Shown piece by piece: positions 1-11,389 of a DNA stretch of 64,000 nt (position 1 is its first letter; each line of letters begins with the position of its first letter). The DNA is taken from NCBI RefSeq assembly GCF_019320115.1, contig NC_089589.1:24309273-24373272 (forward strand), read 5' to 3'. This DNA comes from Miscanthus floridulus. Taxonomy: Eukaryota; Streptophyta; Magnoliopsida; Poales; Poaceae. Below the pieces are notes generated by a model. That model was not told where the DNA came from, did not search any database, and was given only the letters and a program-made list of their open reading frames with translations. The position numbers were made by a program, and so were the translations under genes.

Positions 1-1973
1 GAAAAGAATTTCGCCGAGGCGGTCCTTCACACAATCATGGACTGGGAAAAGTCAAAGGACAATGTCAAGGCTAGATTGGATCAAGCAACGCTGTGCGATA
101 GACCAAAGCTAAACATGTTGCCTCCCTTACGCGGGAAGTCATGGAAGAAGCCTAAGGCCGACTTCGTCCTAACGAGGGCCCAAAAGAAAGAAGTTCTTCA
201 ATGGTTCCAATCGTTGATGTTCCCTGACGGGTATGCAGCGAATTGGAGGAGGGGTGTGAACTTAAGTACCATGCGAATCACAGGGCTCAAGAGTCATGAT
301 TACCACATATGGATTGAGCGCCTTCTTCCGGTGATGGTTCGTGGCTATTTCCCTGATCACATCTGGCGAGTGATGGCAGAGTTGAGCATGTTCTTCCGCA
401 AGCTATGTGCTAAGGAGATATCTCGGACCGAGATTGAAGAAATGGAAAGAATGGCCCCGGTGTTGCTCTGCAAGTTGGAGAAGATCTTTCCCCCCGGCTT
501 CTTCAATCCGATGCAACATTTGCTCTTGCACCTACCATATGAGGCAAAAATGGGGGGCCCTGTGCATGCCCGTTGGTGCTATCCAATTGAGCGATGCCTA
601 AAGGTTCTTAGAACAAAATGCAAAAATAAATGCAAAATTGAAGCTTCCTGTGCAGAGGCATCCATTGTGGAGGAGGTGTCATACTTCACAACAAGATACT
701 ATGCCGACAACCTTCCTAACGTGCATAATCCACCCCCTCGTTACAATGCTGCCGACAATCAGTCGACCCTCAGCCTTTTCCGAGGGCAACTCGGAAGTGC
801 AAGTGAACCTACCTTGAAGATGTTGAGCCTAGAAGAGTGGCGCTCTATCCAGCTGTATGTGTTGCGGAACCTTGAAGAGGTTGGCCCGTACATTGCGTAA
901 GTTTTACACAAACTTGTTTCTTTTCTTGTCAATATTTCGCATGCACCCATCCAACCCTCTTGTTAACGGCCGTTACAGCAAATTTGTTCTCCTCTACCAT
1001 CGTCCATCACGGAGGGAACCCACCGAAGCGGAAGTTGAAACCCTTCTAAGACATGGCGCGGGAGAACGAAATCCCACTTTTATTTGTTGGTTCAAGGAGG
1101 AGGTACTGTTCAATTTCATTTGTTGTTTGTACTTAACTCTCAACTCGACAAATATATAACGAATCATCCTACTTGAACTAGCAGGCCAAAACTGACGTGT
1201 CTATGAGTGCCGAGTTGAGGCAAGTTGCCAATGGATTTGAATTTAGGGTCAAGTCATTCTCTGTGTACGATGTCAATGGATATCGCTTTCACACAACTCG
1301 GCACGAGCAGAGTCGGCCGAATCGAAGAACCACAAATACCGGTGTTTTCACGCCAGGCACAGATGGGTTGGACTACTATGGAATAATTGAAGAAATATAC
1401 AAACTCAAGTTTCCTGGTTGTGTACCTCTTCGTCCTGTCATATTCAAATGCCATTGGTTTGATCCCAAAGAAGTGATAAAGACCCCTGAGCTTGGGTTAG
1501 TCGAAGTTCTAAAGTCATCCGTCTTGCTAGGAGACGACGTGTACATTGTGGCCCAACAGGCCACGCAAGTTTATTATCTCTCATACCCGTGCCAAACCAA
1601 AGACCGTCTTAAGGCGTATGATGTTGTGTACAAGGTATCGCCGCATGGTAAAGTACCCGTCCCAAACGATGATGATTATAACATCGATGCAAACACATAT
1701 GACGGAGAGTTCTTTCAAGAAGAAGGATTAGAAGGGAGTTTTGAGATTGTCTTAGATGTAGATCTCGCAATGGAAGTAGACAATGATACGGTCATTGTTG
1801 ACGGGGATGATGGAGAGGAGGTTCACAACGCGAAGGACTTGTTATTACTTGAGCAACACCATTCAGGCAGTGTCGCTAGTGATGAGACTTTGAGAGACGA
1901 TCATAATTACGTCGACAATAGCGATGATGAGATTTTTGGCCCACCTATCGATGATCTTGATGATTATTTCTAG
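1..1973 (+). CDS. CACTA transposase TNP2, C-terminal half (5' partial), copy 1
   Basis: C-terminal part of a TNP2-type CACTA transposase, which excises and reinserts the element by acting on its termini. Reading is open from base 1. Exons that fit are 1-896, 979-1102 and 1185-1973, joined at GT/AG sites with consistent phase. The first exon carries the DUF4218-type region (motif LKSHDYHIWIERLLPV, then the HLPYEAKMGGPVHARWCYPIER block). The third carries the DUF4216-type region (NGYRFHTTRHEQ, FKCHWFDP) and an acidic C-terminal tail. Transposase_21, which holds the presumed catalytic residues, lies left of the window. Unlike the second copy, this one has no stop or frameshift in the visible part, but has two 3-bp insertions (near 247 and 991). 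Family assignment is secure; activity cannot be judged. Confidence 0.88.
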
Positions 1974-2002
1974 TACATGTAAGATCTGTAGTACTTATGG
2001 CA

Positions 2003-2145
2003 ATTTTATACATGTATGATACATTTACTTATTTTGCATCTCTTTTATACATGTATGATACATTTACTTATTTTGCATCTCTTTTATACATGTATGATAC
2101 ATTTACTTATTTTGCATCTCTTTTATACATGTATGATACATTTAC
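2003..2145 (+). repeat. 39-bp tandem repeat, about 3.5 units (copy 1)
   Basis: A 39-bp AT-rich unit (TATACATGTATGATACATTT and following bases) repeats about 3.5 times between the TNP2 stop codon and the first exon of the second CACTA gene. The unit is a multiple of three and gives a repetitive open frame, but its position in the intergenic or 5' leader region argues that it is non-coding. Confidence 0.85.
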
Positions 2146-2229
2146 TTTTGTATATGCGTACTGATAGTTTATTCCTTTTGTTGCAGGTGATTGATGGTGG
2201 GCGGTGGAATCAGGAAGATTAGGTCGGTT

Positions 2230-4546
2230 ATGACCTTACTGGCTGGTGGCGAGGGGTCCAGCCAGGGTGGAGGAGGAGGGCGTGCACAGACTGAGGGTGG
2301 AGGGCGTGCCCAGGGAGGAGGAGGAGGACGACGACGAGGGCGTGCCTAGGGAGGTGGAGCCCAGGGTGGAGGTGGAGCCCAGGGTGGAGGAGGAGCCTAG
2401 GGTGGAGGAGGAGGACGGCGACGACGAGGGCGTCGAGAGCCGACACCTCCTCCATAGGACGACGACGACGAGTTCGTAGCGGCCACGGAGGAGGATGAGG
2501 AGGAGGAGGAGACCAGGGAGGAGATAGCGGAGGCGGTGGAGGAGGCACGGAGGGAGGATGAGGCCGAGCGGGCTGAGCGCGAGGAGGATGCCGACTTGCT
2601 GGCAGAGGAAAATGGGGTGCCTACGGTTTGGCTGCGAGGGTCGTCGCGCCTCCCAGACTTACCCATACAGAGACGGCTAGTGATTCGACCCTCCGGAACT
2701 AAGTAAGTAATTTTTGCATGTTAACACTACTTCACAGGTTTTTAAGTTATAACAGAAACTAATATTCAATCTCAATAACTTTGTGCAGGGATTGGGAAAT
2801 GGTGATCCCAGGGAGTCACTCTCGCCGAGTAAACGGGATCCTGGGTCTTCTGTGCAGGGCAAACTACCCCGGGATGGTGAGGATCGATGGTGTTGTGCAG
2901 CCCGCCATGAAGTGGTCCCACTGGCACGCCGCCAGCGATCAGACTGATCGAGCTGGCAGGTGTTATAACAGCAAGGCCGACCGGGTGATGAAAGAGCTGT
3001 GGGTACGTGTTCATCGCACTATGCTGATAATAACATCACATTAATTGTATATTACTGACTGTATTTGCTTGTAGGATTACTACACCTTGGCGGAGGGAGT
3101 ACGTAGGGAGGACGCGGATGACGTGGTGAACAGAGTCTGTGTTCACCGAGTGCAGGACCTCTTCTACGAGACAAAGCTCCTGTGCAGAAGAATTTACCAT
3201 GCCCGCAGAGGACACAGAGTCACCAGAGCGCAGGCAGTGCACCTGCCCCTGACTAAGGAGCAATACTTGACGGTAAACATGAGATTACATCGTCTGCGAT
3301 TAATTGCACTGAAATTGATTTATGATTTGTCATGTGCTCGTGTACGTGCAGGTGCCTCCTGCTTGGTGTGCGGGGATGGACAACTGCTGGGAGGCCATTG
3401 TGGACAAGTGGTTGAGTGAGGAGTACGAGCAATATCACGCCGTACGCTCACGTTGCCGTGCGATGATGCAGGGTTCCTCGCACAAACAAGGCCCCACTAC
3501 CCTCAAGGAATATGCAGCCAGATATGTACGTGGATTTCATTTCGTTGTTGCTATGCTAACTTCTGAATGCATAATATCTTATTGTTGTGCTTCTTCCTGC
3601 AGACGCGGTTCCACCCCGGCCAGGAGTGCGCCTCGTTCAAGGCATATGCCTTGGCACACAAGGGCAAGGCAAAGGACCCCGACCTCGTCTACAACGCGGA
3701 GGACCCGCCCGAGGCATACAGCAACCCGAGCGTGCACAGGCGCCTCAGCGAGTACACGGCGATGGCGAGAGAGATCCATGGGTCAGAATTTGATCCGAGC
3801 ACCGCTGACCTCGAGGGTGACATCGTCATGAGGTTGGGACCAGGTAAGCCACACGGGCGGTACTATATGGGCAACAGCACCATAGACACGGCCAACACTC
3901 AGACACTCGCCCAGATTAGAGCCCGGAGCACGAGTTCGAGTCCGGCCATACGCCCACGCTCACAGCCCCAGGTGGTAGCACTCCAGGTTAGTTCTGTTGC
4001 ATTCGTTGTCCATTCATTTTCTACTCGTTCTTTATTTGCATTCTAACTATGTGATAAATAATTGTAGGCCCAGATTGAAGCCCTGCAGGAGTCACAGCAG
4101 GCCTCACAGAGCCAGCTTCAGGCCCTCGAGCTGTCGCACCAGGCCGAGTTGGCACAGGAGAGGGCGCGAGTGCAGGCCCAGCTTGAGGCCTTCCAGCAGG
4201 CGCACAAGGACTGGTACGAGTACATGGCCCGTTTTTCTCAGAGCATGGGCCAGCCTCCACCGCCTCCGCCGCCGCCGATGATACCGTTGGTGCCTCCACC
4301 TCCGCGCGACGGCACTCCTGTGAGTCACTTAGATGCACTCTTCACTTTCGTGTCATATAGAGCTACCTTCGACTTATACCTTAGTTTGACCTACCATAGC
4401 TTAGACCTTAGAATTTGCTTTGATCCAGATAACTCACATGTGCAATCTCATTCTAGGGACCTTCTATAGCTGGATCGAACAACGATATGCAGGGTGATCA
4501 AGACCTGGACTTGACTCCGTTTCTCCGCAGGCCTCCGACCATGTGA
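2230..4546 (+). pseudogene. Transposase_24-like second CACTA gene (Ptta/En/Spm type), copy 1
   Basis: Second gene of CACTA-A, of the plant Ptta/En/Spm transposase family (Transposase_24), thought to bind subterminal repeats. Seven exons fit with matching phases: 2230-2702, 2789-3002, 3075-3272, 3352-3525, 3603-3986, 4068-4319 and 4457-4546. Family hallmarks include the WEAIVDKWLSEEYEQYHAVR block, the FKAYALAHKGKA motif, and the HGRYYMGNSTIDTANTQTLA block. The C-terminal exons give a Gln/Ala-rich coiled-coil-like stretch and a poly-proline run. Exon 1 encodes Gly-rich repeats, then a Glu-rich segment, and holds three in-frame TAG codons (2347, 2398, 2455). The first two replace CAG of the surrounding repeat, so the gene looks dead unless translation starts downstream of them. 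Confidence 0.82.
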
Positions 4547-4813
4547 CAGGCCATCCGACCTTGTTTGATGGGTTTGTATGTTGAACTGTGGACTTGGTTG
4601 AACTTTGTGGACTTTGGACATATGTTGATGGTGTTTGTGGACTTTGCATGGTGCTTGTCGACATATGTTGGTTATTGTGAGTGGATGTGACATTTGTGGA
4701 CATATATGTGATATATATTGCCTATCTGTCATGTTATTATAATTTCCTGTGATTTTGTTGCTTATTGTGACTGGATATGCACTGAAACAAACAAAAAAAA
4801 TTCTGTGGACATA

Positions 4814-5432
4814 TTTTACCGAGTGTAGCACTCGGTAAAACAGAGATTCTGTCAGTTTTACCGAGTGTAGCACTCGGTAAAACAGCGAACAGAACCAAAT
4901 TGGTTCTGATTCTGTGAATTTTGCCGAGTGTGCCATTTTTTACCGAGTGCCGCGTCCCCACTCGGAAATATTTGACTACTTTTTACCGAGTGGGAACACT
5001 CGGTAAACATTATTCCTGAAGTTTATTTGCGGAATTGTTTTAATCACGAAAATGGTTATTCTTTTACCGAGTGTTAGGAGCTACACTCGGTAAACATTAT
5101 TCAAAAAATTTATTTGCGGAATTGTTTTAATCACGAAATGCTAATTTATTTACCGAGTGCTGCTAGTGACACTCGGTAAACGTCGCCGTTAACGGTCAGT
5201 TTGGAGGCTGACGACCGTCAAGTCATAATTGTTTACCGAGTGTCATTGTAGCACTCGGTAACTCTCTGCTCCGAGTGCGCCGATATTAGACACTCGGTAA
5301 AATAACTTCACCGAGTCGTTGTTTGCCGAGTCCACTTTACCGAGTGTGGCACTCGGTAAAGAGTTTGCCGAGTGTGTAGCACTATTTGCCGAGTGTTACT
5401 CACACTCGGTAAATACACAGTATCCCGTAGTG
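4814..5432 (+). repeat. 3' subterminal repeats and terminal inverted repeat of CACTA-A, copy 1
   Basis: About ten inverted-repeat modules of the form TTTACCGAGTG, short spacer, CACTCGGTAAA, each able to form a hairpin, crowd the last 0.6 kb of the element. Such subterminal arrays are the usual binding sites for the CACTA-encoded DNA-binding protein. The array ends in the terminal repeat at 5415-5432. The flanking TTG at 5433-5435 is the target-site duplication. Confidence 0.9.
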
Positions 5433-6488
5433 TTGGGAGATGCAACTTTTTTGAACTCAAATTTACATGGCATTTTCTGTAGTCAAAATAGCTACATCAC
5501 ATAGTATTAAGTAACTTTGATGCAATGAATTTTTTTTTTATGATCAGCCAACAAATTATTTGAGAACCAGATGAGCAGCCAAGTAGTGTACACATTAGTA
5601 ACAAGCACAAAAAAAATCAACAAACCTCCAGGTACTAGTGTTTAGAAACAACAAAAAATTGAAACAACAGTTGCATAACTAATGTAGGGCAGATTAGCAC
5701 AAGGAACGTTTGCCTATTAGCTTGCCTGGCCAGTTGTCTAGGGCAGATTGGTGCAAGCCTTCTCTATCGCCAGTCATGGTTGTGGATTGAACAATATCAA
5801 ACTGAATTACAGATAATATCAAACTGAATTTTAATTAGAGCTCTGTCTCTCCAACACCAGGAAAACATTGTTACTTATTTTAGGACAATTTTTGTATAGT
5901 TAGTACTAAGCTAGTTGTGGAATACTAGACAATATCAAACTGAATTTTAGTTAGAGCTCAATCTCTCCCACACCAGGAAAACATTGTTTCTTGTTTTAGT
6001 ACAATTTTTGTATAGTTGGTACTAAGCTCTAGTTGCGTCTCACTTTAATGATCTTTCCGGAAAATTAGTATAGTGAGGTACACGTTGAGCTTCAACTGAT
6101 ACATATATCTTTGTTCCAGAGTTGGTATGTAATTAGTATAGTGGAAGCAAGCCAGGTTGGAGACAATGGAAAGAGGATGAAAAGTTCGCCGGAGTAGTCT
6201 TCGCCAAAGCTGGTAAACACTTCAGCGAGGGTTTGATTCCCTTTTTATTCTAGGATCCATTAAGTTGCTTATACAACGTGAGTTGAACACAAGACTATGA
6301 TCAGCTAACAATGTGGAATGGAGTGCTGCTAACAATGAGACCCACATAGCTCTAAGACTATGATCAGCTAAAATAATTTTTTCCCACATCAATTTGCAAA
6401 ATAAAATCTGGACACATATTGATATGCAAAAGTTTTATATTTCAGTATCGGAGGATCGCACTTAAAAAAGGCTCTAGTTTAGGCAACA
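5433..6488. other. Region 3' of the host-gene candidate, no coding signal (copy 1)
   Basis: AT-rich sequence between the CACTA-A insertion point and the stop codon of the minus-strand gene candidate. It contains a diverged direct repeat at roughly 5800-6030 (two blocks sharing AATATCAAACTGAATTTTA and ACCAGGAAAACATTGTT). I see no open frame of note. It could hold the 3' UTR or downstream exons of the gene candidate. Confidence 0.5.
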
Positions 6489-7980
6489 TTAACTGCATTA
6501 ATGAATCGCATGAAGCAGAATTGAAGGGACAATCTTTTTTAGAAAACTAACCTTTCACGCTGGTCATCCTCGCTTGAAGAGTAACCACTTGCTATTTGTT
6601 GCTCGAAGTGCTGCATTGGCAGCTTTTCAGGATCAGTATCAGATTCATTAGCAGGTCGTGCCTCTTCATATTTTCTACAAGAGTTTGTTTAACCATACAA
6701 ATTAGTTATTCACTTGATCTGTAACACTAGCGGCATAAGTGAAAAAATGAGAAATCAAAATTACCTACTGCAATCCATGGAAAATGACTGGTCGTCAACA
6801 TTAGAATTGGTGGATGGGGGAAAAATACTGATATTGATTGCTAGAAGAGACGTGGTTGTACCAAGATGCCAAAGAACTGCAAATTGACTCAAACAGCATG
6901 ATCAACGAAAAAGATGGAATAACTTGTTTGACATTTTGAAAACAAATAAATAGACATGGTTCTACCCATGAAGGCAGACAATGCCAAAACTAAGAATAAA
7001 CAAGTTATTCAGAGTGTTAGAGATGTAAGCATGGTACAAACTAGTAATAAAATAAATCATGTTGTAAAATTGAAAATTAATTAAAACCAAAATACCAGAA
7101 AAAAGAAAGCTGCATTATGTCCTCACAAAGATTCAAACCTGTGTTGGGTGCGTCCGGCTTGTGGAACAACACTCGCCATCAGAGCTAGGCACGAGGATGA
7201 CGCATCAAACCAAGGCACAGATCCAGTGCATTCTTCCTGCTCCTGGAGATGTTCTCCGACACCAGAGGGCTCCATTGAACCAAAACCTAGCACAATAGGA
7301 GTACCAAATATTAATGCACAGATCGGAACTTGAACCAAAGACTAGCACATAAATTTTTGCGTTTGCTCGAACCGGATCTAACATTGACATGTGGAAAATT
7401 CAAAAATACTAGTGGTACAACAAAATAAAATAAGAATTACAAACCAGGAGATTCAGGTCAGGCGCTGCTGCGGCCGTAGCGACTGTGCGGCGGTGAGGTA
7501 GAGGGAAAAGGATTCAGGCCAGGAGACTAAAAACCAGGAGATTCAGGCCAAATAGAAATTGAATTTTGAACAAACCTGTACTTGTGGGCGGATTTCGGCG
7601 AGCGGGAAAAGGATTCAGGCAGGAGATTAAAAATCAGGAGACTCAGGCCAGGCGCAGGTGCGGCCGGAGCAGCTGTGTGGCGGTGCGGCGCCTTCGCTCC
7701 GTCGCGTTTGCCTCTCAGCTCGTCGGTGCGGCGGAACGACTGGTCTAGGTCACCGTCGGCACGCCGTCGTGTGCTGATGCTGCGGCGCAGTGAGCTAGAG
7801 GGATGAATGCGGCTTGGCTGCGAACTGGAGGTGATACTACGGCGTGCCGACGAGCTGGAGGCGACCGACGAGGAGTCGAATCCGGCGAGGCGGCGTCGGA
7901 GCCCTGTCGCCCCTTCGGAGAACGAAGGCAGACGAGGAGACAAAAAGGAAATAATAAAAAAATCAAATGGGGAAGAGAAG
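6489..7980 (-). CDS. Candidate host gene, small multi-exon protein of unknown function, copy 1
   Basis: On the minus strand four exons join at GT/AG sites without losing phase: 7275-7139, 6989-6966, 6827-6765 and 6674-6552. A fifth exon starting at 6492 supplies a TAA at once (6491-6489). The predicted protein is about 116 residues, starting MEPSGVGEHLQEQEEC and ending in an acidic, Ser-rich tail (SGYSSSEDDQRES). A GC-rich probable 5' UTR exon (about 7980-7576) ends at a good donor (CAG then GTTTGT), and an acceptor lies just before the ATG. I do not recognise the family and see no catalytic motif, signal peptide or membrane segment. It may be the 5' end of a longer gene broken by CACTA-A. 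The consistent phase across several short exons is the main support. Confidence 0.45.
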
Positions 7981-7994
7981 AGAGACAGGATAAA

Positions 7995-8335
7995 GGCCCT
8001 GTTCGGATACTCTAGCACAGCTAGAGGTTAGAGTTAGTTTCTAGCTCAGAACTAGTCCTGAACTAACTCTAGCCTAAGAGATGTTTGGATACAAGGGTTA
8101 AAATGATAATAAATGTGCTTTCCAAATCATTGGTGCGGGTGAAAGTAGAGAAAAAACAGTGGACCCCACCTCAAATAGCCCCAACTAGCCCAAATAATCA
8201 CCTCTTTGGGGGGATAGTTTTTTAGGGTGGGCTAGTTGCAAATAACCCACTCTAGCTCTCCTGTTTGGCTACTTTAGGGCTAGTTGAGCTCCAACTAACC
8301 CAAACTAACTCTAACCCATGGATCCAAACAGGGCC
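7995..8335. mobile_element. MITE, 341 bp, GGCCCTGTT-type termini (copy 1)
   Basis: A short element with terminal inverted repeats (GGCCCTGTTCGGAT at the left, ATCCAAACAGGGCC at the right) and AAA on both sides as a possible 3-bp target duplication. It has no coding capacity; the interior is rich in CTAGCTC/ACTAACTC-like motifs. The termini resemble those of grass PIF/Harbinger (Tourist-like) or hAT-like MITEs, and I cannot choose firmly between them. It sits immediately upstream of the putative 5' UTR of the minus-strand gene candidate. Confidence 0.75.
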
Positions 8336-8394
8336 AAAGTAGCACGCTGAAGCCTCGTATCGCTGTGCCCTCTGACGTGTGTGGACCCCATAGT

Positions 8395-8671
8395 ACATAC
8401 GTATGTCACAGGTATTCCAAGTTTTCTTGATCCGGGCTATTGCCTCAAAATTCAAAAGTTTTTTAAACTCTCTCTCCATCACATTAATTTTTGGACACAT
8501 GTATGGAGCATTAAATGTAGGTAAAAAAATAACTAATTGCACAGTTTGGTTGTAAATTACGAGACGAATCTTTTGAGCCTAGTTAGTCCATGATCGGACA
8601 AAGTTTGTCAAATACAAACGAAACGTGCTATAGTGTCCAGATTACAAAAATTTACAATCTAAACAAGGCCC
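8395..8671 (-). mobile_element. MITE remnant ending in CTAAACAAGGCCC (copy 1)
   Basis: Read on the minus strand this starts GGGCCTTGTTTAGAT and continues with the conserved blocks CATGGACTAACTAGGCTCA and CGTCTCGTAATTTACAACC, a very common grass MITE family. The other terminus is not visible, so this is a truncated or diverged copy. It has no coding capacity, and the inner boundary is approximate. Confidence 0.65.
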
Positions 8672-9048
8672 TGTATTGGAGCTAGGGTAAAGTAGCACGC
8701 ATCTCGAGACAGCACATCCATCGGACGCATACGCCTATAGATGTTCAACGGACCGGCACGACACGTCGTGCCTACCAGGCCGTGCCGAGGCGGGCACCGT
8801 GCCTGACCTACGGCCCAGGCACAGCCTACTGGGTCGTTTATCGGGTCGGACCAGCTCGAGAAGCACGGTCAGTCAAGCGTGCCGGGGCAGCCCAGGGCCA
8901 CGATGAAGCGCGAGCAGCCAAAGAGAGGGGGAAGAGGAGGAAGCGCGAGCCGCCGGAGTGGAGGCGGGGAGGAGGCGTCCGCGTGGGGGGCGCGACATTG
9001 GCGCCCGTGCGCGAGGGCCGAGGGGAGGGAGGGACGTTTCGTTTAGAT
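8672..9048. other. GC-rich repeat-like segment left of the Copia LTR (copy 1)
   Basis: GC-rich stretch with a cluster of short inverted motifs (GGCACGACACGTCGTGCC at about 8754-8771, then further GTGCC copies) followed by purine-rich sequence. A short open frame at 8782-9069 runs into the Copia LTR and is probably chance. Probably a degraded transposon end; family not identified. Confidence 0.4.
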
Positions 9049-11389
9049 GGGGTGAATAGTCGTTATTAAAACTTAATTGCGTCGGCTAACCGAAATAAGT
9101 GCGGAATTAAAACTATCGGTCTAGCCTAGACTACCCCTCTATATCTATGTTCTCTAGCACCTTGCAAAAATCCTAATTAAGCAACAAAGGTACCGGGCTA
9201 ACTAGAGCTCACCTAACCAATTCTAGGAGCAAGGTTACACAAACCTATGTCACTAGTATTTCAAGCAATGAGGGAGCTCCTATACATGCTAGTAAGCAAA
9301 AGCACAAAGACAACTAAGCTCACTAGCAATGCTCAATAACAAGGCAACCAATGCTAAATTAGAGAGCGCAAATACTTAGCTACACAAACTAAGCAAAGTG
9401 ACTAACAAGGTTACACAAACCAAATTAGCCACGCAAGGGAGCTACTTCTATGCTACACAAGCAAGAAGATAACTAGTGAGCTACACAAGCTAACTAATTA
9501 CAAGAGCAACTATACAAGCACAGTGTATATAAAAGTAATCATAAGCTTATGTAAGGGCATTGCAAACTAATGGGAAGAACAAGATTGACACGGTGATTTT
9601 CTCCTAATGTTCACGTGCTTGCCAACACGCTACGCCCCTGTTGTGTCGATCACTCACTTGGTGGTTCGGCGGCTCATTGGCATCACCCGCCAAGCCCGCA
9701 CGTCGGGCACCGTAAGAACCTACCTCGAAAGTGAGGGTAGCTCAATGACACGCTCAACTAGAGTTGCTCTTCGCGGCTCCCGCGGGGCGAGCACAATGCC
9801 CCTCACAAAGCACTTCTCCGGAGCACCGCATAAGCTTCTTGTGGGCTTTGATGGAGACCACCACCAAGCCGTCTAGGAGGTGGCAACCTCCAAAAGTAAC
9901 AAGCACCACCGGTTTGCAACTCGATCACCTAGTGTCACTCGATGCAATCTCATAATACAACGCACTAGAATCATACTCACACGCAATCGATTCCCACTCT
10001 TGCAAGCATAAGTGAGTTAGAGGGCATCCAAGCACTCCTACACAAGCCACATAGGTGTGGGGGTGCTCAACGACCAGCCTAAGGCCGGCCACACACTCCT
10101 TTTATAGCCCCAAGGGCTAAAATAGCTGTTACCCTTTCACTGGGCAAAGAGCGTACTGACCGGACGCGCAGGTCATAACGACCGAACGCTGAAACCCAGC
10201 GTCCGGTCACTTACAGAGAGGTTCCAGTGATGTTTTTCAACGACCGGACGCATCCGGTCATCACTGACCGGACTTTCCCAGCGTCTGGTCGCTTCTGGAT
10301 ACAATAAAAGCACTGACCGGACGCTGTGATCGGACTCGCAGGTGCTGACCGGACGCTGGACCCCAGCGTCCGGTCGTTTTTCGCACCAACGTCCGGTCAC
10401 AGACCTTTTAGCGCTAAAACGGCTATAACTCTTAGCTTCAAACTCCGATTTTGATGATCTTGGACATTTTGGAAAGCTTACTCAGAGGGCTACATATCCC
10501 ACATGCATACTTGATCCAAATTATAATGGATCAATGCAGTATTCCAATCCAAGGACCATCCTATAGTTTGGAGTACACCGAAAAACCTTTTTCTCTTCTC
10601 TAAGTTGATTCACAACAACTTTAACTTCTTCTCCTTTGCAAATGTGCCAACACCATCAAGTGTACACCACCATGTGTATGTGTGTTAGTTTTTCACAAAC
10701 ATTTTCCAAAGGATTAGTCACTCAACTTACCACGCCACTCGATCCTAGCGATGATACAAAGTTAGATCACTCGAGTGACACTAGATGACCGATATGCAAA
10801 CAAGTTTACCCCTCTTGATAGTATGGCCATATATCCTAAACCTGGTCATCAACTTCTCTATACACCTATGACCGGTGAAATGAAATACCCTAGATTATAC
10901 CTTTATCTTGCACATTCTATTCCATCTCCTCCAATGTCGATGCAACACATGCACCAACATAATCAACAATGATATGATCCACTTCATATCATCACGTGAT
11001 CATATTGGTTCATTGATCTTGACTTCACTTGCTTTTTACCATTGCCTTCGTCCATCGGCGCCAACTCTTGCTCAAGCTTCACCGCCACGCGGTCCATCGC
11101 TCTAAAGCCTCCGACTTGCCCTTCACGCTTGCAACTGGTCCATCAAGCCATGTCTTGTCTTGATCTTCTCCACCTTGATCACATGACCCAATGTCATGTC
11201 TCATGTGCAATAAGCTCCTTCATCATCACATGTGTGAGCTTTGCAACATCTTCAAACCATTTTCACCTTCACGGCATATGTTGCTCACACACATGTACTT
11301 GTGGACTAATTACATGTGTATCTCACATAAACACAATTAGTCCACCTAGGGTTGTCACTCAATTACTAAAACCACACAAGGACCTTTTA
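9049..11389 (-). repeat. Ty1/Copia 3' LTR (copy 1)
   Basis: About 2.34 kb matching the start of the LTR at 62774-64000, so it is a long LTR of the SIRE/Maximus kind. Orientation is minus: the boundary at 11389 is followed by a polypyrimidine run (polypurine tract on the minus strand, AAAAAAGAGGAGAT). The expected outer ~25 bp of the LTR are not recognisable. It contains a dense group of CCGGACGC / GCGTCCGG motifs (about 10150-10405). Open frames inside it have no family support. Confidence 0.75.

Larger units (their letters stand above)
1..5432 (+). mobile_element. CACTA-A transposon, copy 1 (right half; left part outside window)
   Basis: This is the distal part of an En/Spm-type (CACTA) DNA transposon. 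It holds the C-terminal half of a TNP2 transposase gene, a Transposase_24-like second gene, and a block of subterminal repeats that ends in the 3' terminal inverted repeat. The terminus at 5421-5432 (reverse complement CACTACGGGATA) is followed directly by TTG, the same 3-bp target duplication seen on both sides of the complete copy at 28373-38446. By eye this copy differs from the second one by about 45 substitutions and a few in-frame 3-bp indels. Confidence 0.9.

Noticed and set aside
2228..2548. Minus-strand proline/leucine-rich open frame over exon 1 of the second CACTA gene (also at 35238-35561)
   Set aside because: It mirrors the Gly/Glu-rich repeats of the plus-strand exon, and splice phase supports the plus strand.
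7527..8018. Minus-strand open frame of 163 codons
   Set aside because: It covers the likely GC-rich 5' UTR exon and its splice donor and has no domain; the spliced model beginning at 7275 fits better.
8782..9069. Plus-strand open frame of 95 codons, Arg/Gly-rich
   Set aside because: It crosses into the Copia LTR, and a one-base difference in a G-run changes its end in the second copy; not conserved as coding.
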